Of a stretch of DNA of 64,000 nucleotides, positions 52,251 to 61,226 are shown in pieces. Both the position numbers and the translations under genes were made by a program. Position 1 is the stretch's first letter. The number at the start of each line of letters is the position of its first letter. The stretch comes from Vibrio tasmaniensis. GTDB taxonomy: Bacteria; Pseudomonadota; Gammaproteobacteria; Enterobacterales; Vibrionaceae. The DNA lies in the NCBI RefSeq assembly GCF_024347635.1, contig NZ_AP025511.1:620001-684000 (forward strand). The letters run 5' to 3'. The notes under the pieces are model-generated. The model had not been told where the DNA came from. It worked only from the letters and a program-made list of their open reading frames with translations, and made no database searches.

Positions 52251-52578
52251 ACAACAATGCGAAGCCTGCAGTATCGACGCGATTGCCCTAAGTAAAGACG
52301 AGCAACAGTCTTTATTGTTGGAGTTGTCTGACTGGCAAATCATCGAAAGAGACAGCATCCCACAGCTTGAGAAGGTGTTTAAGTTTAAGAACTACAAACA
52401 AGCGTGGGCATTCAGCAACAAAGTGTCAGAATTGGCGGAAGAAGAGTTTCACCACCCTTCGATCTTACTGGAGTGGGGCAAAGTCACCGTCACTTGGTGG
52501 AGCCACTCAATCAAAGGTCTGCACAAAAATGACTTCATCTGCGCCTCACGTTGCGATGTGTTCGCCGTGAGTGAATAG
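52240..52578 (+). CDS. phhB: Pterin-4a-carbinolamine dehydratase
   Basis: The ATG at 52240 (MLNEQQCEACSIDAIALSKD) overlaps the end of phhA. The 112-residue enzyme recycles the oxidised pterin cofactor made by PhhA. The signature residues appear in FSNKVSELAEEEFHHPSILLEW and VTVTWWSHSIKGLHKND, both shortened here to their key parts EEFHHP and WWSHSIKGL. Coupled translation fits their paired job. Confidence 0.94.
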   Translation: MLNEQQCEACSIDAIALSKDEQQSLLLELSDWQIIERDSIPQLEKVFKFKNYKQAWAFSNKVSELAEEEFHHPSILLEWGKVTVTWWSHSIKGLHKNDFICASRCDVFAVSE

Positions 52579-52861
52579 ACTTTTGGGGTTCGAGGAGGCG
52601 TCTTTCTTGGTTCTGTGATGCGATTATCTAATTATTCGGCTCATTAGGTGAGTCGAATAACTGTTTAAACGGCTCATGGTATGAGTTGAATAAGCGATAC
52701 TTTCTCATCAAGGGTATAACTTCTCTCAAACTAGCTTGACCTGCATCAGCGACTTGCTGCTTTCTCGTCCTACAACCCCCACTATTGCTCATAGTATTGG
52801 TTTTATGAGGCTGCTCTATGATATATTTCTCGGCCAAGCGTATTACAGACGAAGGCTAATA

Positions 52862-53071
52862 ATGTCTATCAACCTTTCACTCCTCCCACCCAGTGAGAAA
52901 AATAAAATCGAACTGGATAAGCAAGCATCGTTTCTTGTATGGAAACTGAAGCAAGCGAAATGTGGCCCTGAAGCCATTGTTGAAGAAGCAATGAAGCTAG
53001 GTGATCCAGAAGAAAAGACTTGGTTTGAGCAGTCTGTAGAAAAATACAAACGGGTAATGGGTGTCGCATAA
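52862..53071 (+). CDS. Small conserved-looking protein (69 aa)
   Basis: The start at 52862 follows ACGAAGGCTAATA. The product reads MSINLSLLPPSEKNKIELDK, then QASFLVWKLKQAKCGPEAIV, then EEAMKLGDPEEKTWFEQSVE and a short basic end. It looks helical and soluble, with no recognised family. The open frame upstream to 52736 has a less natural composition. It lies 96 bp before the YebC-type gene and could be its operon partner. Confidence 0.65.
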   Translation: MSINLSLLPPSEKNKIELDKQASFLVWKLKQAKCGPEAIVEEAMKLGDPEEKTWFEQSVEKYKRVMGVA

Positions 53072-53167
53072 ACGCAGATAAACCTTACCCAGCAAAGCTG
53101 TTGAATTGAAATGACGCAGTAATTTGCTAGAATTTGCACCGTTAATTGAATCAGAGAGAAGATCCCG

Positions 53168-53884
53168 ATGGGAAGAAGTTTTGAAGTGCGCAAGGCCTCA
53201 ATGGCGAAAACTGCAGGCGCAAAAATTAAAGTTTATTCTAAATACGGTAAAGAGATTTACGTACTGGCTAAGAACGGCAGCTCTGACCCAGACATGAACC
53301 TACCTCTTAAGCACCTGATTGCTAAAGCGAAGAAAGACCAAGTACCCGCTCACGTTATCGACAAAGCGATCGATAAAGCGAACGGCGGCGGCGGTGAAGA
53401 CTTCCAACCAGCTCGTTACGAAGGTTTTGGCCCTGGTGGCACAAGCGTAATCGTAGACTGTTTAACAGACAACGGTAACCGTACTTTCCAAGACGTTCGC
53501 CAATGTTTCGTTAAGACTGGCGCGAAAATCGGTGTTGAAGGTACTGTTTCTCATATGTTCGCTCACCAAGCTGTATTCCAGTTTGCTGGCGAAGATGACG
53601 AGATCATCCTAGAAACGCTAATGATGGAAGACGTAGACGTGACTGACGTTGAGCTAGAAGACGGTGTTATCACTGTATTCGCTCCAACGACTGAGTTCTT
53701 CAAAACGAAGACAGCACTAAACGCTGCGTTCCCAGACCTAACGCTAGACGTTGAGGAAATCACTTTCGTTCCTCAAACAACTACGCCAGTAGCTGAAGAA
53801 GATTCTGAGAAATTCCAGAAGTTCTTAGACATGCTTGACGACTGTGATGACGTTCAGCAGGTTTACCACAACGCTGAGCTGTAA
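53168..53884 (+). CDS. YebC/PmpR-family protein, YeeN type
   Basis: A 238-residue protein of the YebC (DUF28) family. The start MGRSFEVRKASMAKTAGAKI, the YSKYGKEIYVLAKNG block and the VPAHVIDKAIDKANGGGGED stretch match the YeeN subgroup rather than canonical YebC. Members bind DNA and regulate transcription, and recent work also links YebC proteins to easing ribosome stalls. A short promoter-like region lies upstream and a strong terminator after it, so it is transcribed as its own unit or with the small gene before it. Confidence 0.93.
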   Translation: MGRSFEVRKASMAKTAGAKIKVYSKYGKEIYVLAKNGSSDPDMNLPLKHLIAKAKKDQVPAHVIDKAIDKANGGGGEDFQPARYEGFGPGGTSVIVDCLTDNGNRTFQDVRQCFVKTGAKIGVEGTVSHMFAHQAVFQFAGEDDEIILETLMMEDVDVTDVELEDGVITVFAPTTEFFKTKTALNAAFPDLTLDVEEITFVPQTTTPVAEEDSEKFQKFLDMLDDCDDVQQVYHNAEL

Positions 53885-53934
53885 TATTAATTTATAATTG
53901 ATAGCTTTGCTCTTGTGAGTAGAATGTAGAATAC

Positions 53935-53964
53935 AAAAAACCGAGCCTAGTGCTCGGTTTTTTT
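53935..53964 (+). terminator. Rho-independent terminator after the YebC-type gene
   Basis: AAAAAACCGAGC, loop, GCTCGGTTTTTTT. The A-run also permits use from the opposite strand, for the DUF2798 gene. Confidence 0.9.
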
Positions 53965-54044
53965 ATGGGCGTAATTCAGACGTTTATCCGTGAGCATGAC
54001 TCTTTGATCGCAGCTTCTAGATCATAGCTCCTAGAACATAAGCC

Positions 54045-54060
54045 CTTGATCATCGTTCCG
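54045..54060 (+). promoter_or_regulatory. RctB-related motif far from ori2
   Basis: CTTGATCATCGTTCCG, an exact match to CTTGATCATNNTTCCG, overlapping the end of the DUF2798 gene. It lies about 24 kb from ori2 on the rctB side. Confidence 0.4.
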
Positions 54061-54301
54061 TGATCTCAGGCACGCAAAGCGTTCTCGGGCGACAAATCCA
54101 TGCTGAGAGTTTTCTGATCAAAGGAAGCACGGTGAGGTTGAGCGTGATAGCACACGGCCAAGCAATGAAAAAGCTTTGCAGCCAGATTGGCGGCCACTCG
54201 GGGCTGAATCCCATTTTGTAGCCAGAAATTAACCCAGACATGATAGTCGCCATGGTCAGGGAGGATAAAATCGCGGTTACCCAAAATTGTTTGTTGTTCA
54301 T
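54050..54301 (-). CDS. DUF2798-family membrane protein
   Basis: An 83-residue protein with two membrane segments (FWVTAILSSLTMATIMSGLIS and FFIAWPCAITLNLTVLPLIR), the standard DUF2798 layout. Function is unknown in the family. Two possible frames overlap here; this one is in the right register for the family. It is divergent from the LysR gene, which often controls such a neighbour. Confidence 0.85.
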   Translation of the reverse strand: MNNKQFWVTAILSSLTMATIMSGLISGYKMGFSPEWPPIWLQSFFIAWPCAITLNLTVLPLIRKLSAWICRPRTLCVPEITER

Positions 54302-54385
54302 ACTGTGTTCTCCCGTGATTTTCTGTTGTTGATGAGATAAGGTTACATCTATCCATTAATGAGAAAAATAGGCACATATAGAAGT

Positions 54386-55288
54386 ATGAATTCCATATTT
54401 GGAAACATTGATGATCTGTTCTTATTCTGTGCAGTGGTTGAAGAGGGCTCTTTGCTATCGGCTTCTAAACGGCTGCAACTCCCAGTGTCGACTATGTCGC
54501 GTAGGCTAACCGCATTGGAAGATCGCCTGAATATCCGACTTTTAGAAAAGAAAGGTCGTGAGCTGGTGGCCACCAAAGACGGCGAGGCGGCCTTTTCTGC
54601 ACTGAGCAGCGGCATGGAGTCGATTCATCAGGGCTTTAATAGCTTGCTAGAAGAGCGTGACGCTATTCAAGGCAAGATAAAGCTCGCCGTACCTCACAAC
54701 TTCTATAGTGGCTTTTTAAGGTCGATGGTAGAGCAATTCCTCACTCAATATCCGAACGTTCAGCTTGACCTTACCTTGAGCCAACAACAGTTCATTCCGC
54801 AGACAGACCGTGATTTACTGATCACGTTTAAGATCTCAGAGATGGAAGGCATGATTGCTCGTCCACTTTTCAAAGCCAAACACGGATTTTTCGCGAGCCA
54901 AGAATACTTGGATTCGCGTGCAACAATAGAAAAGCCGGACGACCTAGAGCTTCAGGACTGGATCAACGTTGATGATGTGTTTGATATTCCACTCTACAAA
55001 TCCGACCGCTTGGAACAGATGATCACGATTAAGCCCAAGTTCATTGTCAACGATATTCATGCGGTAGCGGCCGCGGCGCAAAAAGGCTTGGGGCTTGCTT
55101 CATTGCCTTTTCGTCATGTATCCCCCGAGATGAATTTGATTCAAGTGCTCCCTGAGTATCATCGGGGTGATCGCCAAGCGTATTTAGTGTACAAAGAAAG
55201 AAAATATCAGCCAAAGGCTTTGACCCTGCTTATTGATGCGTTGATTGAGAGTGTTCGATCTTTCCATAGCGATGGCTTGGTCAAATAA
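54386..55288 (+). CDS. LysR-family transcriptional regulator
   Basis: The ATG at 54386 gives a typical N-terminus (MNSIFGNIDDLFLFCAVVEE) and 300 residues; an upstream ATG at 54359 is also open. The helix-turn-helix is in GSLLSASKRLQLPVSTMSRRL, cut here, with the usual RLNIRLLEKKGRE turn. The C-terminal effector domain follows. It stands 12 bp from the downstream dehydrogenase gene, so they form an operon, and it is divergent from the DUF2798 gene. The effector is unknown. Confidence 0.92.
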   Translation: MNSIFGNIDDLFLFCAVVEEGSLLSASKRLQLPVSTMSRRLTALEDRLNIRLLEKKGRELVATKDGEAAFSALSSGMESIHQGFNSLLEERDAIQGKIKLAVPHNFYSGFLRSMVEQFLTQYPNVQLDLTLSQQQFIPQTDRDLLITFKISEMEGMIARPLFKAKHGFFASQEYLDSRATIEKPDDLELQDWINVDDVFDIPLYKSDRLEQMITIKPKFIVNDIHAVAAAAQKGLGLASLPFRHVSPEMNLIQVLPEYHRGDRQAYLVYKERKYQPKALTLLIDALIESVRSFHSDGLVK

Positions 55289-55300
55289 AAGGAGAAAGAA

Positions 55301-56176
55301 ATGAAAGTTAGTTTTATCGGGCTAGGCGTTATGGGTTTCCCAATGGCAGGCCACTTAGTCAAAGCCGGTTTTGAAGTAACGGTATTTAACCGCACTCACA
55401 GCAAAGCATTAGACTGGGCTGATAAACACCAATGTAAAGCGGCAGAATCTGTGGCTGAGTGTGTGGCAGAAGCTGACGTGGTATTGGTTTGCGTGGGCAA
55501 CGATGATGACGTTCGCAGCATGACAACCAGCGAAACAGGCGCTCTGGCTGCAATGAAGTCAAACGCGATTCTTGTTGATCACACCACAACGTCTGCGGTT
55601 CTGTCTGAAGAGCTTGAAGTGGCAGCGAAGAAAGCGGGTGTTCGTTTTATGGATGCACCAGTATCTGGTGGCCAAGCGGGTGCAGAAAACGGCGTGTTAA
55701 CCATCATGTGTGGCGGCGAACAAGCGCTATTCAATGACCTTCAACCTGTGTTCGAAGCTTACGGTAAATCGTCAGTTCTTATGGGTAAAGTCGGCCAAGG
55801 CCAACGTGCAAAAATGGTTAATCAGATCTGCATTGCAGGCGTATTGAACGGCTTATCTGAAGGCTTAGTACTTGCAGAGAAATCAGGTTTGGATATCCAA
55901 ACGCTAGTTGATTGCCTTAAAAACGGCGCAGCAGGTTCATGGCAGATGGAAAACCGCGCCACCACAATGGCGCAAGACAAGTTCGATTTCGGCTTCGCCA
56001 TTGATTGGATGATCAAAGACTTAGGTTTCTGCCTAGATGAAGCAGAACGCCAAGGCATCCAACTTCCTTTGACGGAAAAGACCAACAACGCATACAAGGC
56101 ACTGTCTGCCCAAGGACAAGGCCGCATGGATACATCAGTATTGATGAAAGCCGTCGTTGAAGAGACTAAGAAGTAG
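55301..56176 (+). CDS. NAD(P)-dependent beta-hydroxyacid dehydrogenase
   Basis: A 291-residue enzyme of the 3-hydroxyisobutyrate/2-hydroxy-3-oxopropionate (tartronate semialdehyde) reductase family. Rossmann motif GLGVMGFPMAGHLVKAGF; substrate motif DAPVSGGQAGAENG; catalytic Lys171 in GQRAKMVNQI. Fits GarR/GlxR-like proteins, but substrate cannot be assigned. An AAAGGAGAAAG site precedes the ATG. Its last codons (EETKK) and stop lie in the first unit of a 17-bp tandem repeat. Confidence 0.9.
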   Translation: MKVSFIGLGVMGFPMAGHLVKAGFEVTVFNRTHSKALDWADKHQCKAAESVAECVAEADVVLVCVGNDDDVRSMTTSETGALAAMKSNAILVDHTTTSAVLSEELEVAAKKAGVRFMDAPVSGGQAGAENGVLTIMCGGEQALFNDLQPVFEAYGKSSVLMGKVGQGQRAKMVNQICIAGVLNGLSEGLVLAEKSGLDIQTLVDCLKNGAAGSWQMENRATTMAQDKFDFGFAIDWMIKDLGFCLDEAERQGIQLPLTEKTNNAYKALSAQGQGRMDTSVLMKAVVEETKK

Positions 56177-56243
56177 AAGAGACGAAAAAGTAGAAGAAAC
56201 TAAGAAATAGAAGAGTTTGAATAGTAGACGAGATTAAGTAGAG
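56159..56243 (+). repeat. 17-bp degenerate tandem repeat across a stop codon
   Basis: Units begin at 56159, 56176, 56193, 56210 and, less clearly, 56227: GAAGAGACTAAGAAGTA, GAAGAGACGAAAAAGTA, GAAGAAACTAAGAAATA, GAAGAGTTTGAATAGTA. The first contains the last codons of the dehydrogenase gene. The period is not a multiple of three, so it does not extend the protein. It looks like replication slippage from the gene end. Confidence 0.75.
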
Positions 56244-56615
56244 AGACTAAATCTCGTCGAAGCTTCGTTCTGTTTTGACAAAATAGCCGCTAACTAGCGG
56301 CTATTTTTTATTTTTAATCAAAAAGAAAATAACATATTTTTCAACAATGTAAGTGGTTGTAAGCTTGTTTTGGTTGAAAGTCCATCAGCACCGTTCGTGT
56401 GCTGCGAGATCTGTATCAATTTCACTTCACTCTATGCTGTGAATTGTTTAATTGTTTGAATTATATTGCCATTTCATTACAAAATAGTTGAGAAATGATC
56501 ACTGCCTGAACTGATCTGTTAGGTGGTAGGGTTATAAGTCAATGATAAAATAATAAAAAAACGTGATATAATTATCATTATTAGTAAATTATCATAAATT
56601 ATTTTTCAGGATTAT
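56177..56615. other. Intergenic region, 439 bp
   Basis: Holds the tandem repeat and a terminator at its left end. The right half, ahead of the chemoreceptor gene, is very AT-rich with TTATCATTA-like motifs that may include its promoter. No gene. Confidence 0.5.
56281..56309 (+). terminator. Rho-independent terminator
   Basis: AAATAGCCGCTA and TAGCGGCTATTT nearly back to back, followed by a T-run. Confidence 0.85.
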
Positions 56616-58226
56616 ATGAAATCAATATCAACAAAGCTTCTTCTAGTTCCACTGCTCTTTTCTATCTTTTTAGTGGTAAGCAACTTAAAAAGCGAAGCTA
56701 CCTCAAATGAGGTTATGGACAGTTTTCACTCTGTGTACGAGGACCGAGTCATTCCGTTATCTGATTTGAAAAGTATTTCTGATTTGTATGCGGTAAGTGT
56801 GATTGATGCGGCGAATAAATACCATGTGGGAATGATAGAGCAGGCGGCTTTTTATTCTGGTGTTTCTGTTGCGATGAAAGAGGCTCATGAGCTATTCCTT
56901 CATTATCTGGCAACGCAGCTAACAAGAGAAGAAGAGGGGTTGGCAAAAGAGCTTCAACTTAAAATAGATAAGGTGGAGCGAGAAGTACCATTAATTCTTG
57001 ATAAACATAGAAATATGATGATTGATGATTCTGAGATGATCACTCAGCTTTATATCCTTGTCGATGATATGGGAGGTGTTCTTGGTGAATTGATCTCATT
57101 GCAATTGGACGTCGCTAAGGAAGAATTAGCCCATTCTGATTCAGTATTAGAGTCGAACTCTTCTTTCTCATGGTGGCTGGTTCTTTTCTCTTCTATCGTT
57201 GCTTCTGGCTCATCTTATTTCCTAGTGAAAAGAGAATTAAGAAATTTACCATTGATCGTAAATTGGATTAAAGCCCTTGAGAATGGACGTTTATCGGACG
57301 TTAAATTGAAAGAGGGTGGAAATGAGCTCGACACTATTTCAGATTCTTTGTCTCAATTGTCTGCAAAATTGAATGATATCCTGTCACAGGCAGGTGTAAG
57401 CATGAATTCAATTAACCAAAAGCAAGAAGAGTCTTTGGCTCTGATAGAGAGATCCCAGAGCAACTCTTTGAATGAATTATCATCGGTAGAGCAAATCGCG
57501 ACGGCCGCGACTGAGTTATCTTCAACAGCGAGAGACGTTGCTGACAACGCACAAAGAGCTGAGCAGTCAGCGATGGAAGCGAATGACATTATTCAGATGA
57601 GCCATGGAACATTGAAAAACTCAACTGACACGACAGAAGAAATTTCTGAATCAATATCAGAAACTCAGACGGTCGTGAATTTACTTAGAGAGCACTCAGA
57701 GCGTATCAGCAGTGTTGTTGAGGTGATTAAGAACATCTCTGAGCAAACTAACTTGTTAGCGCTTAATGCTGCGATTGAAGCGGCTAGAGCCGGTGAGCAA
57801 GGAAGAGGATTTGCTGTTGTTGCTGATGAAGTAAGAGCCTTGGCAGGGAAAACGCAGCAGTCCACTATCGATATTCAAGAAATCATTGCGCAGTTACAAG
57901 ACCAATCTAAGCAAGCGGATGAATCTATGGTGAAAAACGTCGAGTTGATGCGCTTAACAAAGTCTACCACTGATGAGCTTGCTCAATCTTTTCATTCGAT
58001 ATCAGAAAAGGTTTTAAGCATTTCTGAAGTGAATGCCATCGTTGCGACGGCATCAGAAGAGCAAAGTGCAGTTACGACAGATATATCGACACAGCTTGAA
58101 AATATGAACGTACTGGTTCAACAAAATATTGAAGGCATTGATCAATCAGCTCAAGCAAACCAAAGCGTTGTTGAAGTGACGAAAGAACTCAACTCAGAAC
58201 TAAGCTATTTTAAGCTAGATAAATAA
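56616..58226 (+). CDS. Methyl-accepting chemotaxis protein
   Basis: A 536-residue receptor. A first membrane segment (LLLVPLLFSIFLVVSNL) and a second at about 188-206 (FSWWLVLFSSIVASGSSYFLV) frame a periplasmic four-helix-bundle domain with a 4HB_MCP-like start. A short HAMP linker follows. The signalling domain is intact, with the hairpin tip NLLALNAAIEAARAGEQGRG and FAVVADEVRALAGKT. No C-terminal pentapeptide tether is present. The ligand is unknown. It stands alone between two terminators. Confidence 0.93.
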   Translation: MKSISTKLLLVPLLFSIFLVVSNLKSEATSNEVMDSFHSVYEDRVIPLSDLKSISDLYAVSVIDAANKYHVGMIEQAAFYSGVSVAMKEAHELFLHYLATQLTREEEGLAKELQLKIDKVEREVPLILDKHRNMMIDDSEMITQLYILVDDMGGVLGELISLQLDVAKEELAHSDSVLESNSSFSWWLVLFSSIVASGSSYFLVKRELRNLPLIVNWIKALENGRLSDVKLKEGGNELDTISDSLSQLSAKLNDILSQAGVSMNSINQKQEESLALIERSQSNSLNELSSVEQIATAATELSSTARDVADNAQRAEQSAMEANDIIQMSHGTLKNSTDTTEEISESISETQTVVNLLREHSERISSVVEVIKNISEQTNLLALNAAIEAARAGEQGRGFAVVADEVRALAGKTQQSTIDIQEIIAQLQDQSKQADESMVKNVELMRLTKSTTDELAQSFHSISEKVLSISEVNAIVATASEEQSAVTTDISTQLENMNVLVQQNIEGIDQSAQANQSVVEVTKELNSELSYFKLDK

Positions 58227-58303
58227 CCAGTCGATGCTAGTGTGCTTTTTCTTTAGAAATTAAGCACCCTTGATCTAGATGTAGTAATTTAGACCACGAC
58301 AAG

Positions 58304-58332
58304 ATAGCCGCCATTGCGCGGCTATTTTTTTG
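58304..58332 (+). terminator. Rho-independent terminator
   Basis: ATAGCCGC, short loop, GCGGCTAT and T's, about 80 bp after the chemoreceptor stop codon. Confidence 0.8.
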
Positions 58333-58474
58333 TCTGTAGGTTTGTTTCTCTTTCACCATTCACACCGCCTCTCAACCATTCACTCCTCGTTATTACCATT
58401 CGTCGCATTGATAAAACGGCATGACAAATTCTCGTTAACCTTTCAACGTCAACATTTGAAAGGGATTAGAAATC

Positions 58475-59155
58475 ATGACTACTTCACACTCATTTAATTT
58501 AGGCTCTACCTCTTCTCTGCTTAAGCGTTCACTACTGATTGCACTTGTTTCATTCGCACCCACTTTGGCGCAGGCGAACCCAAGTTCAGATGTGCTCGAT
58601 ATCTACAACCAAGCGGCACAAGGCAATGAAGACTTGGTTGAGGTGGCTTATGAACGCCTGAATGACACGCTGCAACAAGACGGTGCTACGCCACTGACTT
58701 TGGTTTACCTAGGTAGCACCGAAACCTTGATGGGGCGTGATGCGTTTTTGCCTTGGAACAAGATGAAGTATGTGGAAAAAGGCTTATCAACCATTGATAA
58801 ATCACTAGTGCTTCTTAAAGACGAAGACCAACCGATTCATGAGCAACCTCGTGTTCAAGGGCTACCAGACTCTTACCTAACTCGCGCCATGGCTGCGGTG
58901 ACTTACACCTCTCTACCAGACATGTTTAACCATTTCGATCGTGGCTATGACCTGTTCCTCTCGTTACTTGCGGAAGATGATTTCCAGCAACAACACTTCG
59001 CTGCGACCTCGTGGATTTACCGTTACGCAATCACGGCGTCGATTCGTGCTGAAGATCTTAAGCAAGCACAGGTGTGGCTTGAAAAAATGGAAACTGCCGA
59101 TGCTGGCAATATCGAAACTATGACTGCGAAGGCCCTAATAGCGAAAGCCAAATAA
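58475..59155 (+). CDS. Exported helical protein heading a six-gene operon
   Basis: A 226-residue protein with a signal peptide (LLIALVSFAPTLAQA). The mature part looks alpha-helical and TPR-like (DVLDIYNQAAQGNEDLVEVA, then ERLNDTLQQ, and a KQAQVWLEKMETADAGN repeat) with no catalytic motif. A strong AAAGGGATTAG site precedes the ATG. It precedes, by 86 bp, an ABC transporter ATPase and permease, and shares their orientation. Probably a periplasmic partner; function unknown. Confidence 0.75.
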   Translation: MTTSHSFNLGSTSSLLKRSLLIALVSFAPTLAQANPSSDVLDIYNQAAQGNEDLVEVAYERLNDTLQQDGATPLTLVYLGSTETLMGRDAFLPWNKMKYVEKGLSTIDKSLVLLKDEDQPIHEQPRVQGLPDSYLTRAMAAVTYTSLPDMFNHFDRGYDLFLSLLAEDDFQQQHFAATSWIYRYAITASIRAEDLKQAQVWLEKMETADAGNIETMTAKALIAKAK

Positions 59156-59241
59156 CCGTTGCGAATGCTAAATAGTGGTTTACTAAAGCTCATTAACAAC
59201 TGCGAACGCTTAAGAATGATGGGTAATCAGAGGACAACGAA

Positions 59242-59940
59242 ATGATTGAATTTAAAGGTATCGGCAAAGCGTATGTGACTGGCGGTCAACGTGTTGATGC
59301 ATTAAACGGGGTCGGTGGACACATCCAACGCGGTGAAATGGTGGCGTTGTGTGGCCCTTCTGGGTCAGGGAAAAGCACACTGTTGAACATCCTTGGTTTG
59401 TTGGATATGGACTATCGAGGTGAGATAAACATTGATGGCCAACCGTACCCAACAGAGCAGATCGCCGCTGCACGTTTTCGTTGTCAGTCGTTGGGTTTTG
59501 TGTTTCAACGCTTCAATCTGGTTCCGGTGATGACAGCCCTCGAAAACGTCGCTTACCCATTGATGTTGAACCAATGCTCGAAACAAGAACAGCAGACCAG
59601 AGCACAACATATGCTGGAGCGTGTTGGATTGGGGGATTATGTTCATCATCGCCCAGATAATCTTTCTGGAGGCCAACAGCAACGTGTCGCGATAGCCAGA
59701 GCGTTGATTCACAACCCAAGCTTGGTGATTGCCGATGAGCCGACCGCGAGCCTAGACAGTCACACTGCCAACCTTGTGATCGACATTATGAAAGAGCTCG
59801 GTCACGAAATGGGCACGACTTTTATCGTCGCAACGCACGACCCAAGAATGGCGCAGCGCTGCGATCGAGTCATTGAACTTATCGACGGTCAACTGGCGCC
59901 ACAAGATACAACCACGGAGGCGATCTCATGGGCAAGTTAA
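59242..59940 (+). CDS. LolD/MacB-type ABC transporter ATPase
   Basis: A 232-residue ATPase with Walker A GPSGSGKSTLLNILGL, Q-loop FQRFNLVPVMTALENVAYP, signature LSGGQQQRVAIARAL, Walker B LVIADEPTASLD and the switch His in VATHDPRMA. It belongs to the LolD/MacB/FtsE group, which pairs with FtsX-like permeases. The next gene overlaps its end by 13 bp. Confidence 0.93.
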   Translation: MIEFKGIGKAYVTGGQRVDALNGVGGHIQRGEMVALCGPSGSGKSTLLNILGLLDMDYRGEINIDGQPYPTEQIAAARFRCQSLGFVFQRFNLVPVMTALENVAYPLMLNQCSKQEQQTRAQHMLERVGLGDYVHHRPDNLSGGQQQRVAIARALIHNPSLVIADEPTASLDSHTANLVIDIMKELGHEMGTTFIVATHDPRMAQRCDRVIELIDGQLAPQDTTTEAISWAS

Positions 59941-61226
59941 CACAAAGAATGAGCTCGTTTTTACTTCCAACCTCGGTGCGTTTGGCGTGGCTTAATCTAT
60001 TAAGAAATGGTCGCCGTAGTCTACTCTCGGTGTTGATTATCGCGATTGCGGTATTTGCGCTGACCAGTGCTGGTGGTTATGGGCTTTACACCTACGAATC
60101 TTTGAGAGAATCGACCGCGCGCGATACTGGTCATCTTACTTTGAGCACGCCGGGATATTTTGAACAAGATGAAGACATGCCGCTGAGCAATGGTCTGGAC
60201 AACGTTCAAGCGCTAACCAAGAGCATCATTGGCGATAGTGATGTGCGTGGTGTGCAGCCGCGAGTCTATTTTAGTGGCTTGGTTTCTAATGGCAGCAAGT
60301 CGACCATTTTTATGGGAACGGGCGTGAATGAGCGTGAGTTCGACATGAAAGGGCCGTTCCTTGATGTGCGCAGTGGGCAAACTCTCTCTGATGTGAGATC
60401 TCCAAGATACGATAGCCAAGAGCCACAAGTGATGCTGGGAACTGATCTTGCTCGTAACCTCAAAGTTGCCGTTGGTGATTGGGTGACACTGCTTGCCACC
60501 ACCAGTGATGGTGCTTTGAATGCTTTTGATTTTAAGGTGCAGGGTATCTATTCGACGGGTGTGCCTGAGCTGGATAAGCGTCAGCTGTATGTTCATATCA
60601 CCACCGCTCAAGAGCTTTTGGCCTCAGATAAAGTCAGTACCTTGTCGGTGTTCCTATTTGAAACCAGCAAGACCTCTACTGTTCAACAGCGTATTCAAAC
60701 TGCTTTAGATCGAAATAGCGCGAGCCAAAGCGATCAAGGCACAGAGATTGAGATCACCCCATGGCAAGATCGTGCGTTTTTCTACACCAAGGTTAAAGAT
60801 CTTTACGACCGGATCTTCGGCATCATGGGTGCTGTCATGGCGTTGGTGGTGTTCGTGTCGCTGTTTAACACCATGACCATGTCGGTGACGGAACGCACTC
60901 GTGAAATCGGCACCTTGTCGGCACTGGGTAGTTACCCCTCTGAAATTGTCGCAGGCTTTTTAAAAGAGGCGGGGTTACTGGCACTGATTGGCAGTGCAAT
61001 AGGCGCAATCGTGAGTGGCTTAGTGTCGGTGTTATTGCTGGTGGTTGATATACAAATGCCACCACCTCCGGGTCGAAGCGAAGGCTACCCACTCAACATT
61101 TACTTCTCATTAGAATTGGTTGGTTACGCCACCTTAGGTGTGCTGACGATATGTTTGCTGGCTGCTTATTTCTCTGCTCACAAAGGCGTGAATAAGCCAA
61201 TCACGGAGGCACTGGTTTATGTGTAA
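59928..61226 (+). CDS. FtsX/MacB-like ABC transporter permease
   Basis: A 432-residue permease. One N-terminal membrane segment, a large periplasmic domain of about 240 residues (MacB_PCD-like), and three C-terminal segments (RIFGIMGAVMALVVFVSLFN, then LIGSAIGAIVSGLVSVLLLVV, then LVGYATLGVLTICLLAAYFSA, each cut here) give the four-segment FtsX/MacB topology. TERTREIGTLSALGS is the signature loop between segments. It works with the ATPase as a mechanotransmission transporter, not a classical permease. A LolA-like gene overlaps its end by 8 bp. Confidence 0.9.
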   Translation: MGKLTQRMSSFLLPTSVRLAWLNLLRNGRRSLLSVLIIAIAVFALTSAGGYGLYTYESLRESTARDTGHLTLSTPGYFEQDEDMPLSNGLDNVQALTKSIIGDSDVRGVQPRVYFSGLVSNGSKSTIFMGTGVNEREFDMKGPFLDVRSGQTLSDVRSPRYDSQEPQVMLGTDLARNLKVAVGDWVTLLATTSDGALNAFDFKVQGIYSTGVPELDKRQLYVHITTAQELLASDKVSTLSVFLFETSKTSTVQQRIQTALDRNSASQSDQGTEIEITPWQDRAFFYTKVKDLYDRIFGIMGAVMALVVFVSLFNTMTMSVTERTREIGTLSALGSYPSEIVAGFLKEAGLLALIGSAIGAIVSGLVSVLLLVVDIQMPPPPGRSEGYPLNIYFSLELVGYATLGVLTICLLAAYFSAHKGVNKPITEALVYV

